DNA of 64,000 bases from Ovis canadensis (GCF_042477335.2 NC_091264.1:32117386-32181385); one strand, 5' to 3'; counted from the first letter of the stretch, positions 35,801 to 50,800 are shown. Numbers and translations are program-made. Notes: a model not told the origin generated them from the sequence alone.

Positions 35801-38800
35801 CAGACCTCCTGACCTGCCTCTTGAGAAACCTGTATGCAGGCCAGGAAGCAATAGTTAGAACTGTTCCAAATAGGAAAAGGAGTACATCAAGGCTGTATAC
35901 TGTCATCCCACTATTTAACTTAGACGCAGAGTACATCATGAGAAACGCTGGGCTGGAAGAAGCACAAGCTGGAATCAAGATTGCCGGGAGAAATATCAAT
36001 AACCTCAGATATGCAGATGACACCATCCTTATGGCAGAAAGTGAAGAAGAACTAAAAAGCCTCTTGATGAAAGTGAAAGAGGAGAGTGAAAAAGTTGGCT
36101 TAAAGCTCAACATTCAGAAAATGAAGATCATGGCATCCAGTCCCATCACTTCATGGCAAATAGATGGGGAAACAGTGAGACACTTTATATTTTTGGGCTT
36201 CAAAATCACTGCAGATGGTGATTGCAGCCATGAAATTACAAGAAGCTTACTCCTTGGAAGGAATGTTATGACCAACCTAGACAGCATATTAAAAAGCAGA
36301 GACATTCCTTTGTCAACAAAGGTCCATCTAGTCAAGGCTATGGTTTTTCCAGTGGTCATGTATGGATGTGACAGTTGGACTATAAAGAAAGCTGAGCGAT
36401 GAACTGGTGGTGTTGGAGAATACTTTGAGAGTCCCTTGGACTGCAAGGAGATCCAATCAGTACATCCTAAAGGAGATCAGTCCCGGGTGTTCATCGGAAG
36501 GACTGATGTTGAAGCTGAAACTCCAATACTTTGGCCACCTGATGCGAAGAGCTGACTCATTGGAAAAGACCCTGCTGATGGGAAAGACTGAGAGCAGGAG
36601 GAGAAGGGGATGACAGAGGATGAGATGGCTGGATGGCATCACCAACTCAATGGACATGAGTCTGAGTGAACTCTGGGAGTTGGTGACGGACAGGGAGGCC
36701 TGGTGTGCTGCGGTTCATGGGGTTGCAAGGAGTAGGACACAACTGAGCCACTGAACTATGGACAAAGATCAGTTTGTTTTATATAGCATTGCCTACAATG
36801 CGGGAGACCCGGGTTAGATCCCTGGGTTGGGAAGATCACTAGAGAAGGAAATGGCAACCCACTCCAGTATTCTTGCCTGGAAAATCCCACGGACAGAGGA
36901 GCCTGGCAGGCTACAGTCCACTGTCCATGAGATTGCAAGGAGTCGGACACGACTGAGCGACTTCACTTCACTTCTTCATATACTTTATAAGTACAAAAAG
37001 CAAATAAAAAGGTGGGGGGAGAGGGAAAGAAAGAGACAGACAGACATAACTACTGTGTATTCAGAGAAGAAATTTTTGGTTAATCGTTATCTGAAGTAGT
37101 GCTAAACTTCTTAAGAGAAACCCTCCAAAAAAGGTTAGGGTTTGCACCTGGCTTCTCTCAAGACTTGTGTATTACTTGGCATGGTGTTAAGAATATCACA
37201 TAGTACCGTAAAGAGGTGTAGAATGACAGGGACACTGCCATATGGAAGAGACCTATTCATTTGAGATAATACGTTTGCATATTTAACTCCACTAAGGAGA
37301 GGGGGCCTCCCAGGTGGTGCAGTGGTAAAGAATCTGCCTATCATGCAATAGACACGGGTTCAACCCCCGGGTCAGGAAGATGCCCTGGAGAAGGAAATAG
37401 CAACCCACTCCAGTATTGTTGCCTGGGAAATCCCACGGACAGAGGAGCCTGGCGGGCTATAGTCCACGCGGTCACAAAGCGTTGGATACAACTCAGTGAC
37501 TAAACATCACCACCACCGCAAGCATGAGAGGAAGAAGACACCAACTCCAGAACACGTATACTAATACTTTTTCTTAGCAAAGCTCAAGTTCCTAGTTTTC
37601 CCCTTATGTGAGGTAAATCAGGGGTGGATTTACAGGGAAACGTACGCAAACTGGGCACGTATCATTGGCTCCTTGACCACAGTCAGGGCTTACCAGCACG
37701 AGCTGGGGGTAGTCACGACACATCTTGATGATGGAGGAACACGCGTGTCTCCTCACATTCCTTACCGCCCGGGTCCTGGGAGCCTGGGAGGAGATATTCA
37801 ATCACCTTAGAGCCACTTTAAATATAATTTACAGATGCTGCAGAGAATCATGTGCGTATCTCCTTCAGAGGCAAACACAACTCTCATAGCTGCAGGAGCA
37901 TGATGAAATGGCACTCTACTTAGCACGAAGGAACCCACGCATTTGCTGCCTGCCCTAGAGTGTCTCTAGTGCCCGACACCACATTATATGACTGTCTCCT
38001 GCCTTTATTAACCCCTTTTGCTTATAGAAAAAAGCTAGACTAAGTGCTGGGTGTTTACATTTTTGTTCTGAAGAAGTTATAATTTGTAGGTTGAATGAAT
38101 GGTCTTACCTTACTTTCTTCAACAATTTCAAAAGTGACTGATGAAAACAGCTAAGGGAAAGAAAAAAAGTCATTCATCAGTACCAAATGCATAAAGTATT
38201 TTAAAGTAATAGTTATAAAAATTTCAACAAAATCCCCAAAGTGCAAATAATATGGTAGCAAAAGGGTTTTCAACTGGCTTTACAACGTTTCAGGTGTTCC
38301 CTTCCTCAGATAACTGGAAAAAGCTTGATAGTCATTAATTTTACCATTGAATATTTTACAAATAAAAAGTTCTCAGAACCCCTGAACAAACCAGGCCATT
38401 ACCGAAACACTCAGCCAGGGTAACATCGCTCCACTTTTTATTAAAAGTTGAGTGGTCTACTCTCCCTGATCCATCTCACAACTTCCCACTTAATCCAGTG
38501 TGGTAGAACTGCTGCCCTAGTCACTGTAATGGAGTAACACTCCAACAAAGGTCTGATTGAGGAACTCAATGGACATTTTCCAATTCTTAGAGAATTTCCA
38601 CAGCAACAAATGAGTCTGTTTTGAAGTCTAAAGTTCTCCTGGACTTGGTAACACACTTTCTCTCTGGTTATCCCTTTCTTCTTCTTTGAGGGCTCTTCCC
38701 TCACTGATGGTGATCCCCAGGATTCTCTGCTTTAGCCCATGTCCAACTCCACATACATCTCCTCTGCTAAAGCTTAATCTCCACTGTGGAGGAGGGCATG

Positions 38801-41800
38801 GCAGCCCACTCCAATATTCTTGCCTAGAGAATCCCAATGGACAGAGGAGCCTGGTGGGCTGCAGTCCATGGGGTTGCAAAGAGTCAGACACAACTGAGGG
38901 ACTAAGCACACACACACTGTCTATACTGTTGGCATTTCTATCACGGCTATGCCTTAATTTTATCTCATTAATTTTCTGAGTCTAGACCTAATCTCAAATA
39001 GCCAATTCGGGGCGACACATCTCCACCTTGAAACTGTATGTATACTTCAAACCTAGTCTTGCAAAACAGAGCTCACCCCTTCTTTTCCTCACTCCTACCC
39101 TCCTCCTGGTCCAATACTCTCACTCAGGTGGGACTCCAACTCTCACTAATCACCTAAACTGGACCCTGGAAACTTTCCTCGTACAACTCTCCTCCCAGCC
39201 TGCCAGCACATGCTGACACCTCCTCCTTCAGGTGCTCTTCCATTCCCCAGGGTACACGTCCACTAACTGCGATGCCACGGAGGTACCACACCTGTCTATG
39301 TGCATTTCCTCTCCAAACAGAGAGGTGCTTATGGACAAGGCTTTCCTCCTAGCATGGTTCCTGCTCCACCGTAAGTACAGAGTAAATATTTGACAATTGA
39401 AAAAACAACTGTTTATTAGCTTATCTCATATATTTATACAAACAGTTATGAAAAATACTTAGCTTAGAAATACCAAAATAAAGTTTACAAAGGAGGGGGA
39501 GTTTACCTTAGAGAAGACCTGGGGCAGGAACTCTGGTCTGTAGGTGACAAATGGAAACAGTGCTGAGACATTAGTGAGGACGCAGGACAGGATGAGGGGG
39601 TCCTTGGTGTCAAAGTTCAGAGCCATCTGCAATAGCTCTACTCCATCAGTAACAGGAATTTCCTGGATGCAGACATTAGAGAAGGTTGCAAGAACTGAAA
39701 CTGCTTCTGTTAAATTCCCTTCACACTCTATAATTATGGCCACCAAATATGGTTTTATATATTGCTTCTTAACCCTTAAAACAATCTAAGCATCACACCA
39801 CGTTATTAAATTTTTCATAAGTGATGCCGCCATTATTAGGGCTGCAGCACCACCTACTACTGGAAACTGAAAACAAACTCAGAACGCCGTCATTTCTAAC
39901 TGAAGTGATGTAAAAGCAGATGAAGTCAATGATCCTATCATCCAATTTGTTAATATGCCACTTATGTGAAAAAGCAATAAATCTCACTTATCATCAAGGG
40001 ACTCAGATTCTTTTGACTACTAACCTAGAATACACTAAGATGATTACCACTCAAACAAGTGATCCAATTATTTTAATCTTATTAACATAGTTAATACAGT
40101 ATATGCTGTTATCCAGATAATTACATAATTACCTTTAACATTATAAGATACGGGTGATAGGTGACATGAAGTATAGAAAAGCAAGATCTACTTAGTCAGA
40201 TTACTTAGCAAAGAGGGAGGCAGATCAGCCATCATGAATATTCTGGCCAATCTGCCATAAACTGAAAAGGTAATTACCATAAATCTTAAGGGTAATTATC
40301 TCTCCAGATTTTCCGATTCAAGGTATCTATCACTGTCCTCCCTATAATTGTTATCCTGCTTGTGGTTCACTGTACTATCAGGCTCATCTTATTATGTAAA
40401 AATTAATACTAAACCCTGCAGGGCTTAAGAGTCAGAGAGACCCACCTGGGTCCCAACTCTGCTATTTATTAACTATTTGATCTTGAATATGTTATTCACC
40501 TCTGAATCTCAGTTTCTTCTTCTGTGAAATGCACTTTCACATATTTCCCTATCTCCCTACCAGCTTTAAAAAGATCAAAATTATTATGCAACCAGCAATG
40601 GGAAATAAGCACTTACTTCTTTGTCTAGTGTTCGAAACATCTGGTTGATAACACTTTCCAAAAAAAAGGTCATGGCTTCCCACTGCACAAATGATGGTGA
40701 GAATATGGAGCAGAGGCTGCTTTCTCCAGTTCCAGCTGTGGGAGAACAGGATTTTAAAGACACATACACACACACACACATAAGCACTACAGGATCACAG
40801 AACACATCGAGCCAGTGGGGCCTCAGAAACCACTAGGTAATTTCACAGTTGAAGGAATAGGATAATCTAACCCTGCTTAGCCAGGGAAGAGAAAACGATG
40901 AACAGCAGAAAGGGGTCCTTATCCTGCCTCCACCTCCAAAAATGAGCTATTTGGATTTACCTCTGTGAGCCTTGTCTGCAAAACCAGTTCGACTATTGAA
41001 TGAGAATATACACGTAATCATCAAAACCAGTGCCTGGCCAATTAGACAATTGAGAAATATTAATTTCCCCTTCCTTCCCCTTTATAATCTGTCCATGGGA
41101 ATCTAAATGCAAGGCACAAGCCAAAGGAATCACAAATTACTTTTCTTGCTACTGTATAGTGCTCACATTTACTAGCTTCATCTTGGTACACAACCTATTC
41201 AGACCTCCATGAATACTGAAGCTACTAAGATACCAGGGACCTTCAGAATAAATTGTGAATACACAAAACTAAACGTCCCATGAATGTCAAGTAACTAGTG
41301 TTACCTGCTAACTGATCACAGTATGGAGCTTTTCCAAAGCAGTGACTTTAATCCTTCCCTTACATTAAAAAATAAATTAATTAATTAAAATCCTTGGGGA
41401 AAAAAAAAACCCTCTCACCCACTGCATGCATTCATAAGATGATAGACAGAAGATACAGAAAAGTTATCTGGCCTACGCTTTTGGGTAGAGGGGGCTTATT
41501 TTGATTTTACATAAAGTGACATTTCCCAAAGACTTGGAAGGGAGTTGAGCAATATGGGAAACCCCTGTACTGTTCCTGCTGAATGTGACAAGCCATTCTT
41601 TTCCAGTTTAAGAGAAATGCTATGCAAGAACTTGGTTGAAAAGCTTTAAAAAGTTAGGTTGAGACAGCTGTTAAGACGGTGCCTGAGGTGAAATAGTAAA
41701 ATAAACAATAAACAACTGGTTGACTCTGTTAGAAAAGAAAAATGAAGGCAAAACTGATAGGGTCCTGGTTTTGCCCTAATTAAAACAGAATTAAAATCTG

Positions 41801-44800
41801 GCATTACATCTGTCTTCTCTGCCTGTGTTTTCCAATGAAAAGGCTCACTCTCTAGGATGGAAGTGGGCAGTGAGCAAAGCTATTTCTGAACACTACTATC
41901 ATAATGTATTGATTTGGATGGGGCTCAGAGGTTTATTTCTATGCAGTTTTGATAAAATACTTCACTAATGTTTGGGGGCAAAAAACAAAAAAAGTCTTAC
42001 AGTTCATGGAGCCAGGGTCAATAGAAGTTGAGAGCTGATACTTCAGCCACTCCCCAGCCATCTGGAAGCTAGTCTTGGGATCCAAACGACATGCTAACCT
42101 TATTACCTCTCCTTGTTGGGCCCGAGAAGCTGCCAAGAGAAAGACATGAAGCAAGGATTAGCGTATCGTAGATACTTAGGTAATGTTTATTCATTTATCC
42201 ACCCCAAGAGAAAAATAATCAAAAAGATTTTGTTTTGAAGAAAGAATCTAACAAATGTTCACTAAAGCTTTGTTAACAAATCTAGAAGTTTTCCAAAATA
42301 AATTCTAAGAAGCTGTCACACCAGCTAAATCCTCTAAGCTGCAAACCAAACAGAAACTCCCCTTTCTGTTGGAATTAAAAGATCAGGTTGGTACAGATGT
42401 AAAATGGTATGGCTGCTGAAGAAAATGGTTTGGCAATTCCTCAAAACATTAAACATGGAATTACCATATGATCTAGTAATTCCCTTCCTAGGCATATACC
42501 CTAGAAAAACAAAAATATACGTTAATTTAAAAACCTGTACACAAATGTTACAACATGATTCTTAAAGCCAAGAAGTGAAAACAACTCAAGTATCTATCAA
42601 TGGATCAATAAAATGTGGTATATTCATATAATGAAATATTATTGGCAATAAAAGAAATGATAAACATTACATGATCAAAGTACTGATAAACATTACAACA
42701 GATCAATTGTTAAAATATTACACTAAGAGAAAGACAGCAGTTATCAAGACAATACACAGTATGATTCCATTTATATCAGATGTTCAAAATAGGTTAAATA
42801 AAGAAAAGTAAATGGGTGGTTTTCCAGAGGGGTACGAGGGTTGGGAGATGACTGCTAACAGTTATGGGGTTTCGTGAGATAAAAAAATGTCTTAACATGG
42901 ACTGCGGTTGTAAAACTCTGAAAATACACAAAAAAACCTCCACTGCATTGTATACTATAAACGGGTGAACTGTATGATGAATGAATTATCTCAGAAAAGT
43001 TGTTATTGAAAAAAGGTGGGGAGAGGAGGTATAGAACCAAGCTATAGAACACCTAGAACAGAATTAGGAATTGTGAGCTTTCCTTCTCTCTTAGAGTGAA
43101 AAAGACTTACAAAGTAACATGGTACTTAATTCTAACGTTTTAGAAATCAAAGTGCCTTACGTACGGTTGCCATCTCTAAACATCAACGTCCAAAGAAAGT
43201 GTGCATGTGCGTGTTTTAAGAGAGAACACCAAGCCTGGAATGAGTGCAACCCCAGTGCCCTCTGCAATGTGTAACTGGAGATTAAACAGACTGCCGTACA
43301 CACTTGGGGAGGGGGAACTTCCCAGATGGCTAAGCGGTAAAGAATCCACCTGCCAAGCAGGAGACACGCGTTTAATCCCTGGGTTGGGAAGATCCCCTGC
43401 AGAAGGAAATGGCAACCCACTCCAGTATTCTTGCCTGGGAAATCCCATGGACAGGGAAGCCAGGAGGGCTATAGACCACGTGGTCACAAAAGAGTCAGAC
43501 ACGCGACCTGGTGACTAAAGAACAATAACATCCAGACTTGGGGCTCTGTAATACAGAACCCCAGCCCATGCACCATGACTCAACGCTAGATGCCGTGCTG
43601 AGACTGCTGGGAAAATTTCAGGCCAGTTCACTCACAGTTGAAGAAAGCATTGAAGTCCTCATCGCTATCAAAATCACATCGAGAGTATTCACAGCTAGGG
43701 CTGTCAGTTTTAGAAGGAAAGCCCATCTGGAAACAGAAAGATAATTGGGGGAGGGAATGAAAATGGACCCACTGAAAGAGTTTTCAATTTTAGGAGCTCA
43801 GAGACCTTTTATTTGAGAAGAGCTAAGGGTTTACATGAGTTAAGGCTTTTATGATAAATAACTGCTTCTGGTCTACACCAAATCCACAATTTGTTCTCGG
43901 CTGGAACAGTCCTGGAGTTGCAGAAAGAGAACATTTTTATTTGACGCTCTCTTTCAAGTTTCTAATGGAAAATTAAATTCTAAAATCAGTTTAAGGTCTT
44001 TGAGTATAAAAATGTCTCAAAATAAAGTGTTAATACAATAAGCAAACAATAAGTAGAATTGAGACTATTTGTCTTCTTAAATGTTGAACCCTGGGAATAA
44101 GCATGGGACTTTGTGTTTCATTCAGAAAGTACCAAGGAGCACAACGGCAGAGATCTAGATGACAGTGTGCTACCTGAACCCCTGAGGAAATAAGAGAACC
44201 CTTGAATAGGTCCCATCCTCTGATGTTATAAATCAAGAATAAGTAGCTGTCAGTCGCCACGAGCCTCGAGGAGGCCTCCGAGTGTTCATAAGCAACTCCC
44301 GACTGAGGCAGTGGGCAGTCTGCTTCCGCTCTCCCTTTCTTCTCATCCACGTTCCGGACTCTCGTTTGGCCTTCAGAAAGTCAGATATTTACTTCCTTTT
44401 GGCATCCCCCTGACTCCACCCTCCGTTCTGCTTTTAGCTTCTGAAGAGCAGTGATCACATTTTATGGTCATAGTCGCTGCTCTCATCCTATCACTTTTTT
44501 CCCAGCACTTGGCTCAACACTTGGCGCATAAGTGCCCGCGAATACGAAAGAGCAGACACAGGGATGAGTAGACACAGTAACGAGTTTTCTTTTTAAGGAA
44601 TCAAAGACTAATATGCCTAAGGAAAGGATCTCAGTGACCAACACAGGGCTGTCAATGGTGCCAGCTAAGTCTTAAGATGTGTATTCACCTACATTCCACT
44701 TTAGGGTCCCACTGCATACCTTGACCAAGTTAGTCATAGAAGCACGCAGATATTTTGGTATTATTGCTAATAGTAAAGGGTCTCGGGATAGGATCTCATG

Positions 44801-47800
44801 TCGAAAGAGGGCTCCCCAAGTCATCTGAGTTGAAGAGCGCAAAAACTAAAGGAAAAACAGAAAAACACTAGGTTTAAGGATTTAAGTTTTATATAACCAA
44901 GACTATTACTTAGCTCAGCAATTATCTGCTGTATTTTTCCATGGAAATAAAGCTCTGTAATACTTTGACTGAAATTGCCCATACTGGAGTACATCAGCAA
45001 TGACTGGTCACTACATACCATACGGTAAAAGTTAGACAGACTGTGGGTCATGTGCAATATCCAGAGAATGAGCTGAACTCTACCACTTTCTCTTTTATGC
45101 AAGAAAGCATACAGATACCTCAGGATGATACTGCAAGGAAAATCCTGGATTGGATGAAATTAATTTTATAATAACACAATTAATCAGACTTTCTTATTTA
45201 AAGTATGTTTAGTAGCAAATTACTAGAGAAACACTTCACATCTGATTGAGCATTATTAGAATGGTATTACCTGAGGGGTAATTGCTGATCTAGACTGCAA
45301 AAGCTAACTTGGGAAGAAGATGCAGCAATTCTCTTAATGAAATCCCACTACAGTAATTCCCCAGGATCTTAAGAGTCACATTTTATATGTGAGCTGCTAA
45401 TTATTTCAGGTGATAGCACTTGATTTTAATTTACTAACTGAAATTTTGATTAGTTATTGCCATAAAGTTTACCTGACTTGGATGAGTTGTGAAAGCAAGA
45501 AAAGATTCCAGGTATTTTCCAAAGTTTGCTGGTATTTCTACATCAGAATCCACACCCTGTAGGACAAAAAGGCTGTTATATTAATAATGCTGATGGGGAG
45601 GTCAAGGTGGAGAGTGGAGTTAAGACAACTTATATCCTCAAAACTTTCAGTTTTGAAAGGACTTTATTATACTTCTTTGTGGCCTAAGGAAGACATCATT
45701 TCAAGGGCAAAAACCCAGAAAAGCTGCTTTACCTCAGTCATCATTAAAATCTATTCTGTGATCAAACAGTGAAACAAAAGAGCCTTCATGGACTTCCTGG
45801 TGGTTCAGAATCCACCTGCCAGTGCAGGGGACACAGGTTCGATCCCTGGTCCAAGAAGATTCTACATGCCTCAGGGCAACTAAACCCATGCACCACAACT
45901 ACTGAGCCCACTTGCCTAGAGCCTGTGCTCTGCAACAAGAGAGACCACCGCAATGAAGAGTAGCCCCGCGCACCGCACCTAGAGAAGACCCTGGCACAGC
46001 AATGAAGACCCAGCACAGCCCACAAGTAAATGAGTGAAAAATTTTTTTTAAAAAAAGAATACTCATTTCAGAAATCACCTGTTTCTTCAGACCTGGTCTA
46101 GTCACATTTCTGTGATTCAACCTATTAAATAATCCCTCGATGGTATACATCTTATGCCTGAAGTTCTATCCCCTCAAGCCCCCAAAATAGGCACTGATAT
46201 CAAGTACAAAAGTTTGTACCAACATTCAATCTTTTAACGTGTAATAGAGTTATTTTCAGGTCAATCAGACTAAAGATTTTTTTTTAATGATTCAATAATA
46301 TATCCTTTAACTTGGGAAAAGGGTTCTTTACTCGAATCCATGGTTCAGGATCTAATAGGACTTTCAAGGGTAAGGCAACAGGTAGACTGAAGTTTTACAA
46401 GTACCAAAATGAAAAGAAACAACATTGATTTTATGGAATAACAGATATGAACATTTACTATAGATATTAATAACTGATATTAAATAAATCTATAGCATTC
46501 AAATTCAATTAAGATAATTTAACCTACAGAATTATAAGAAATAATCTGTAGGGTAATGTTTCCTCAGGCTAAAGTCAAGGGCACGTGTTACCCCTTACAC
46601 AAATACAACTTTCTAAATCCTCTCCTCAGATGGCCTTGAAACTCTCCAGAAAGTGCTCACCAACAATGCACACAGCTGATTGCCTAGGGCACGCAGCACC
46701 TGACAGAGTCTCTTCAGGAAGACATAGTGTTTTTCGACTAAGCCTCCTCCGTCAGCGGTCCTGTGAGATGAGAAAACAGTGAGATTAACAGCACTTCAAG
46801 AGCACCACAGATATTCCCCTGGAATGGACTGTATGTGGTCTGTGCTCTAATACTCAAATTTCAGGTGACTGTTACTGTTGAAAAGAAAAAAAAAAAAAAA
46901 AATCAACCCCCAGACCGCCAACCAAACACTGAAAGATCGATGAGGAAGAGGGTTCAATGCAATCTCATCCTTTAAGAGGCACCCTAATTTGGGGTATTAT
47001 ATGGTACCGGGGGTATTTTGGCATAGTAATGTAAACTCTAAGCATGACTCCACAAAACAATGCATATAAGAAACTGCATGAGAAGACAGTGATACCCAGG
47101 AAGGACTTGGACCCCTAGGGAAGCATGTAGTGATTCCTTATACCACTGACAGAATCAAAAGGACTATAATTGAGAGAATGAGGGACTTCCCTGGTGCTAC
47201 AGTAGATGGGAATCCACGTGCCAATGCGGGGGATAAAAGTTCAATCCCTGGTGTGGGAAGATTCCATATGCTACAAAGCAACAAGAGAAACCACTGCAAT
47301 GAGAAGCCTGTGCATTGCAATGAAGAGTAGCCCCGGCTTGCCACAACTAGAGAAAGCCCATACACAGCAATGGAGGTCCAAGTACAGCCAAGAATAAATA
47401 AATAATAAATAATTATTATAGAGACAGAATGAAAAGATAAGTGATAGGCTGGGCGAAAATATTTACAAAAGACACATTTGATAAAGACTATTATACAATA
47501 TACACAAGAACTCTTCAAAACCAATTAAAAAAACTCTGATTAAAAAAATGGGCGAACAGACACCTGATCAAAGATTGGAAATAAAATATGAAAAGAAGCT
47601 CCCCATGAAATTGCTATCAGGGAATTGCAAATACAAAAATGAGATAGCACTACACACCTATCAGAATGGCCCAAATTTGTAAGTCTGAGAACACCAAATG
47701 CTGGGGAGGATAAAGAGCAATAGGAACTCTCATTCATTGCTGGTGGGAATGCAAAATAGTTCAGCCACTTTGGAAGACAGTTTGACAGTTTCTTATAAAA

Positions 47801-50800
47801 CTAAACATACTCTTACCATATGATTCAGTAATCACACTCCTTGGTAACTACCCAAAGGAGCTGAAAACATCTCTATACAAAAATCTACATATAGATATTC
47901 ACAGAAGCCTTATTCATAACTGCAAAAACTTGGAAGCAACCAAGATGCTCTTTATTAGGAGAATGGATAAACTTTGGCACATCCACACAATAGAATATTA
48001 TTCATTGGTAAAAAGGAATAAGCTGACAAGTCATCAAAGACATGGAGGAACTCTAAATACATGATCCTGAGTGAAAAAAACAACCTGCAAAGGCAACACA
48101 CAAGACTTCTGACAGTCCCTTGGACTGCAAGGAGATCAAATTAGTCAATCCTAAAGGAAATCAACCCCAAATATTCACTGGACGGCCTGATGCTGAAACT
48201 CCAATACTTTGGCCACCTGATGCAAAGAGCCGACTCATTAGAAAAGACCCTGATGCTGGGAAAGACTGAAGGCAGGAGGAAAAGGGGACGACAGAGGGTG
48301 AGATGGTTGGATGGCATCACCAACTCGGTGGATATGAGTTTGAGCAAGATCTAGGAGTTGGTGAAGGACAGGGAAGCCTGGTGTGCTGCAGCCCACGGGT
48401 CACAAAGAGTCGGATACGACTCAGCGACTGAACAACCACAATACAACATCCTAGAAAAGGCAAAATTATGGAGAAAGTAAAAAGATCAGTGGTTGCCAGG
48501 GATTTGGGTGGGAGAGGAAAGAACAGGCAGAGCATAGAAGATTTTAAGGGCAGTGAAGAAACTCTGTAGGATACTATAATGATAAAGCTGAAACCCACAG
48601 CATGTACCCATAAAAGGTAGAACATAATATGTGTAATATAATGTATAACACATTGTGTGTCATTTTAAGTTCCTCATCTGTTGTAACATCCGTCAGATCA
48701 TAGAAAAAATAGAGTTCCAGAAAACATCTACTTCTGCTTTATTGACTACGCCAGAGACTTTGACTGTGTGGATCACAACAAACTGGAAAATTCTGAGAGA
48801 TGGGAATACCAGACCACCTTACCTGCCTCCTGAGAAACCTGTATGTAGGTCAAGAAGCAACAGTTAGAACCGGACATGGAACAAACAGACTGGTTCCAAA
48901 CTGGGAAAGGAGTACGTCAAGGCTGTATGTTGTCACCCTGCTTATATGCAGAGTACATCAAGTGAAATGTTGGGCTGGATGAAGCACAAGCTGGAGTCAA
49001 GACTGACGGGAAAAATATCAATAACCTCAGAAATGCAGATGACACCACCCTTCTGGCAGAAAGCAAAGAGGAACTAAAGAGCCTCTTGATGAAGGTGAAA
49101 GAGGAGAGTGAAAAAGCTAGCTTAAAACTCAACATTCAGAAAACGAAGATCATGGCATCCAGTCCCATCATTCATGGTAAATAGATGGGGAAACAATAGA
49201 AACAGTGAAAGACTTTATTTTCTTGGGCTCACTGCAGATGGTGACTGCAGCCATGAAATTAAAAGAGGCTTGCTTCTCAGAAGAAAAGCTCTGACAAACC
49301 TAGACAGCATATTAAAAAGCAGAGACACTACTTTGCTGACAAAGGTCCATGTAGTTCAAGCTATGGTTTTTCCAGTAGTCATGTATAAGCTGAGCACCGA
49401 AGAATTGATGCTTTTTAACTGTGGTGTTGGAAAAGACTCTTGAGAGTCTCTTGGACTGCAAGGAGATCCAACCAGTCAATCCTAAAGGAAACCAGTCCTG
49501 AATATTCATTAGAAGGACTGATGCTGAAGCTAAAACTCCAATAGTCTGGCCACCTGATGCAAAGAAATGATTCATTTGAAAAGATCCTGCTGCTAGTAAA
49601 GATTGAGGGCAGGAGGAGAAAGGGAAGACAGAGGATGAGATGGTTGGGTGGCATCATGACTCAATGGACATAAGTTTGAGCAAGCTCCAGGAGTTGGTGA
49701 TGGACAGGGAAGCCTGGTGTGCTGCAGTCCACGGGGTCACAAAGAGTCAGACACGACTGAAAGACTGAACTGAACTGAAGTTCATCAACTCTAACAAATC
49801 TATCACTGCTGTAGGGGGAGGTCTATAATGGAGAGGCTGTGCATGTGTGGGGGCAGGCAACATATGGGAAATCTCTGTACCTTCCCCTGAATTTTTCTGT
49901 GAACCTTAAACTGCTCAAAAAACATAAAATCTTTTTTTAAAAGACTGTATTAAAAACATTAACTTGGTGTATCATTTCTCCAAGTCATTTAGTTCAGATG
50001 AATAAACACTTAGGTGCCATTTTAGAGTGCAAATATCTCTTTAAATTAAAAAGAGAGTTTTATTTAGTGGCAAAACCTGACCTAAAATGATGTAGCACAA
50101 TTCACACTAACAAGAATTAATCAGGATTGGTGTGGACAGCAGCCATGGAGGCAGTACACTATAACGCAAAAAGCATGGGCCTCGGGCTAAGAAAGACCTC
50201 GGTAGCTGCTGCTGCTGCTGCTGCTAAGTCACTCCAGTTGTGTCCAACTCTGTGCAACCCCATAGACGGCAGTCCACCAGGCTCCCCCGTCCCTGGGATT
50301 CTCCAGGCAAGAACGCTGGAGTGGGTTGCCATTTCCTTCTCCAATGCATGAAAGTGAAAAGTAAAAGTGAAGTTGCTCAGTTGTGTCTGACCCTCAGCAA
50401 CCCCAGGGACTGAAGACTACCAGGCTCCTCCGTTCTTGGGATTTTCCAGGCAAGAGCACTGGAGTGGGGTGCCATCGCCTTCTCCAAGGTAGGTGCTAGT
50501 GATGCTGAAAGGCAGTGTGGCACCATAGTTTCTGGTGCTGGCTCTCAAGTCTGACCACCTGGTTCGAATTACAGCTTTACTAACCAATACCAGTGGCACT
50601 AATGGGGATGGGATACCTCAGTGGGAATGTCATAATCTTTAGGGAACTAAGAAATGGGACTTGGAAACAGTAACTAAAGTGGCTACCCAAAAGACACATT
50701 ATTCATTTCCACAGGAAAGAAAGCCATCAGAAAATCTGTGTTAGAATGGACAGTGAGAGAGTTCAAGTAATATATATGTGTCTCACATCTTTTCATTCGT

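Larger units (their letters stand above)
47440..49935 (+). mobile_element. L1 LINE 3' end split by two BovB insertions
   Basis: L1 pieces at 47440-48105 (AATGGGCGAACAGACACCTG, AATTGCAAATACAAAAATGAG-like), 48438-48681 (GTGGTTGCCAGGGATTTGG) and 49780-49935 (AACTGCTCAAAAAACATAAA) form one element in order; BovB copies fill the gaps. In XPO5 intron 8. Confidence 0.75.

Noticed and set aside
35083..36402. Long open frames that could be taken for a host gene
   Set aside because: They are BovB reverse transcriptase (YADD motif, tail and relatives elsewhere in the window).
40762..40780. CA run near XPO5 exon 14 as a splicing regulator (hnRNP L type)
   Set aside because: Too short to argue for on its own; no evidence of exon skipping from sequence.
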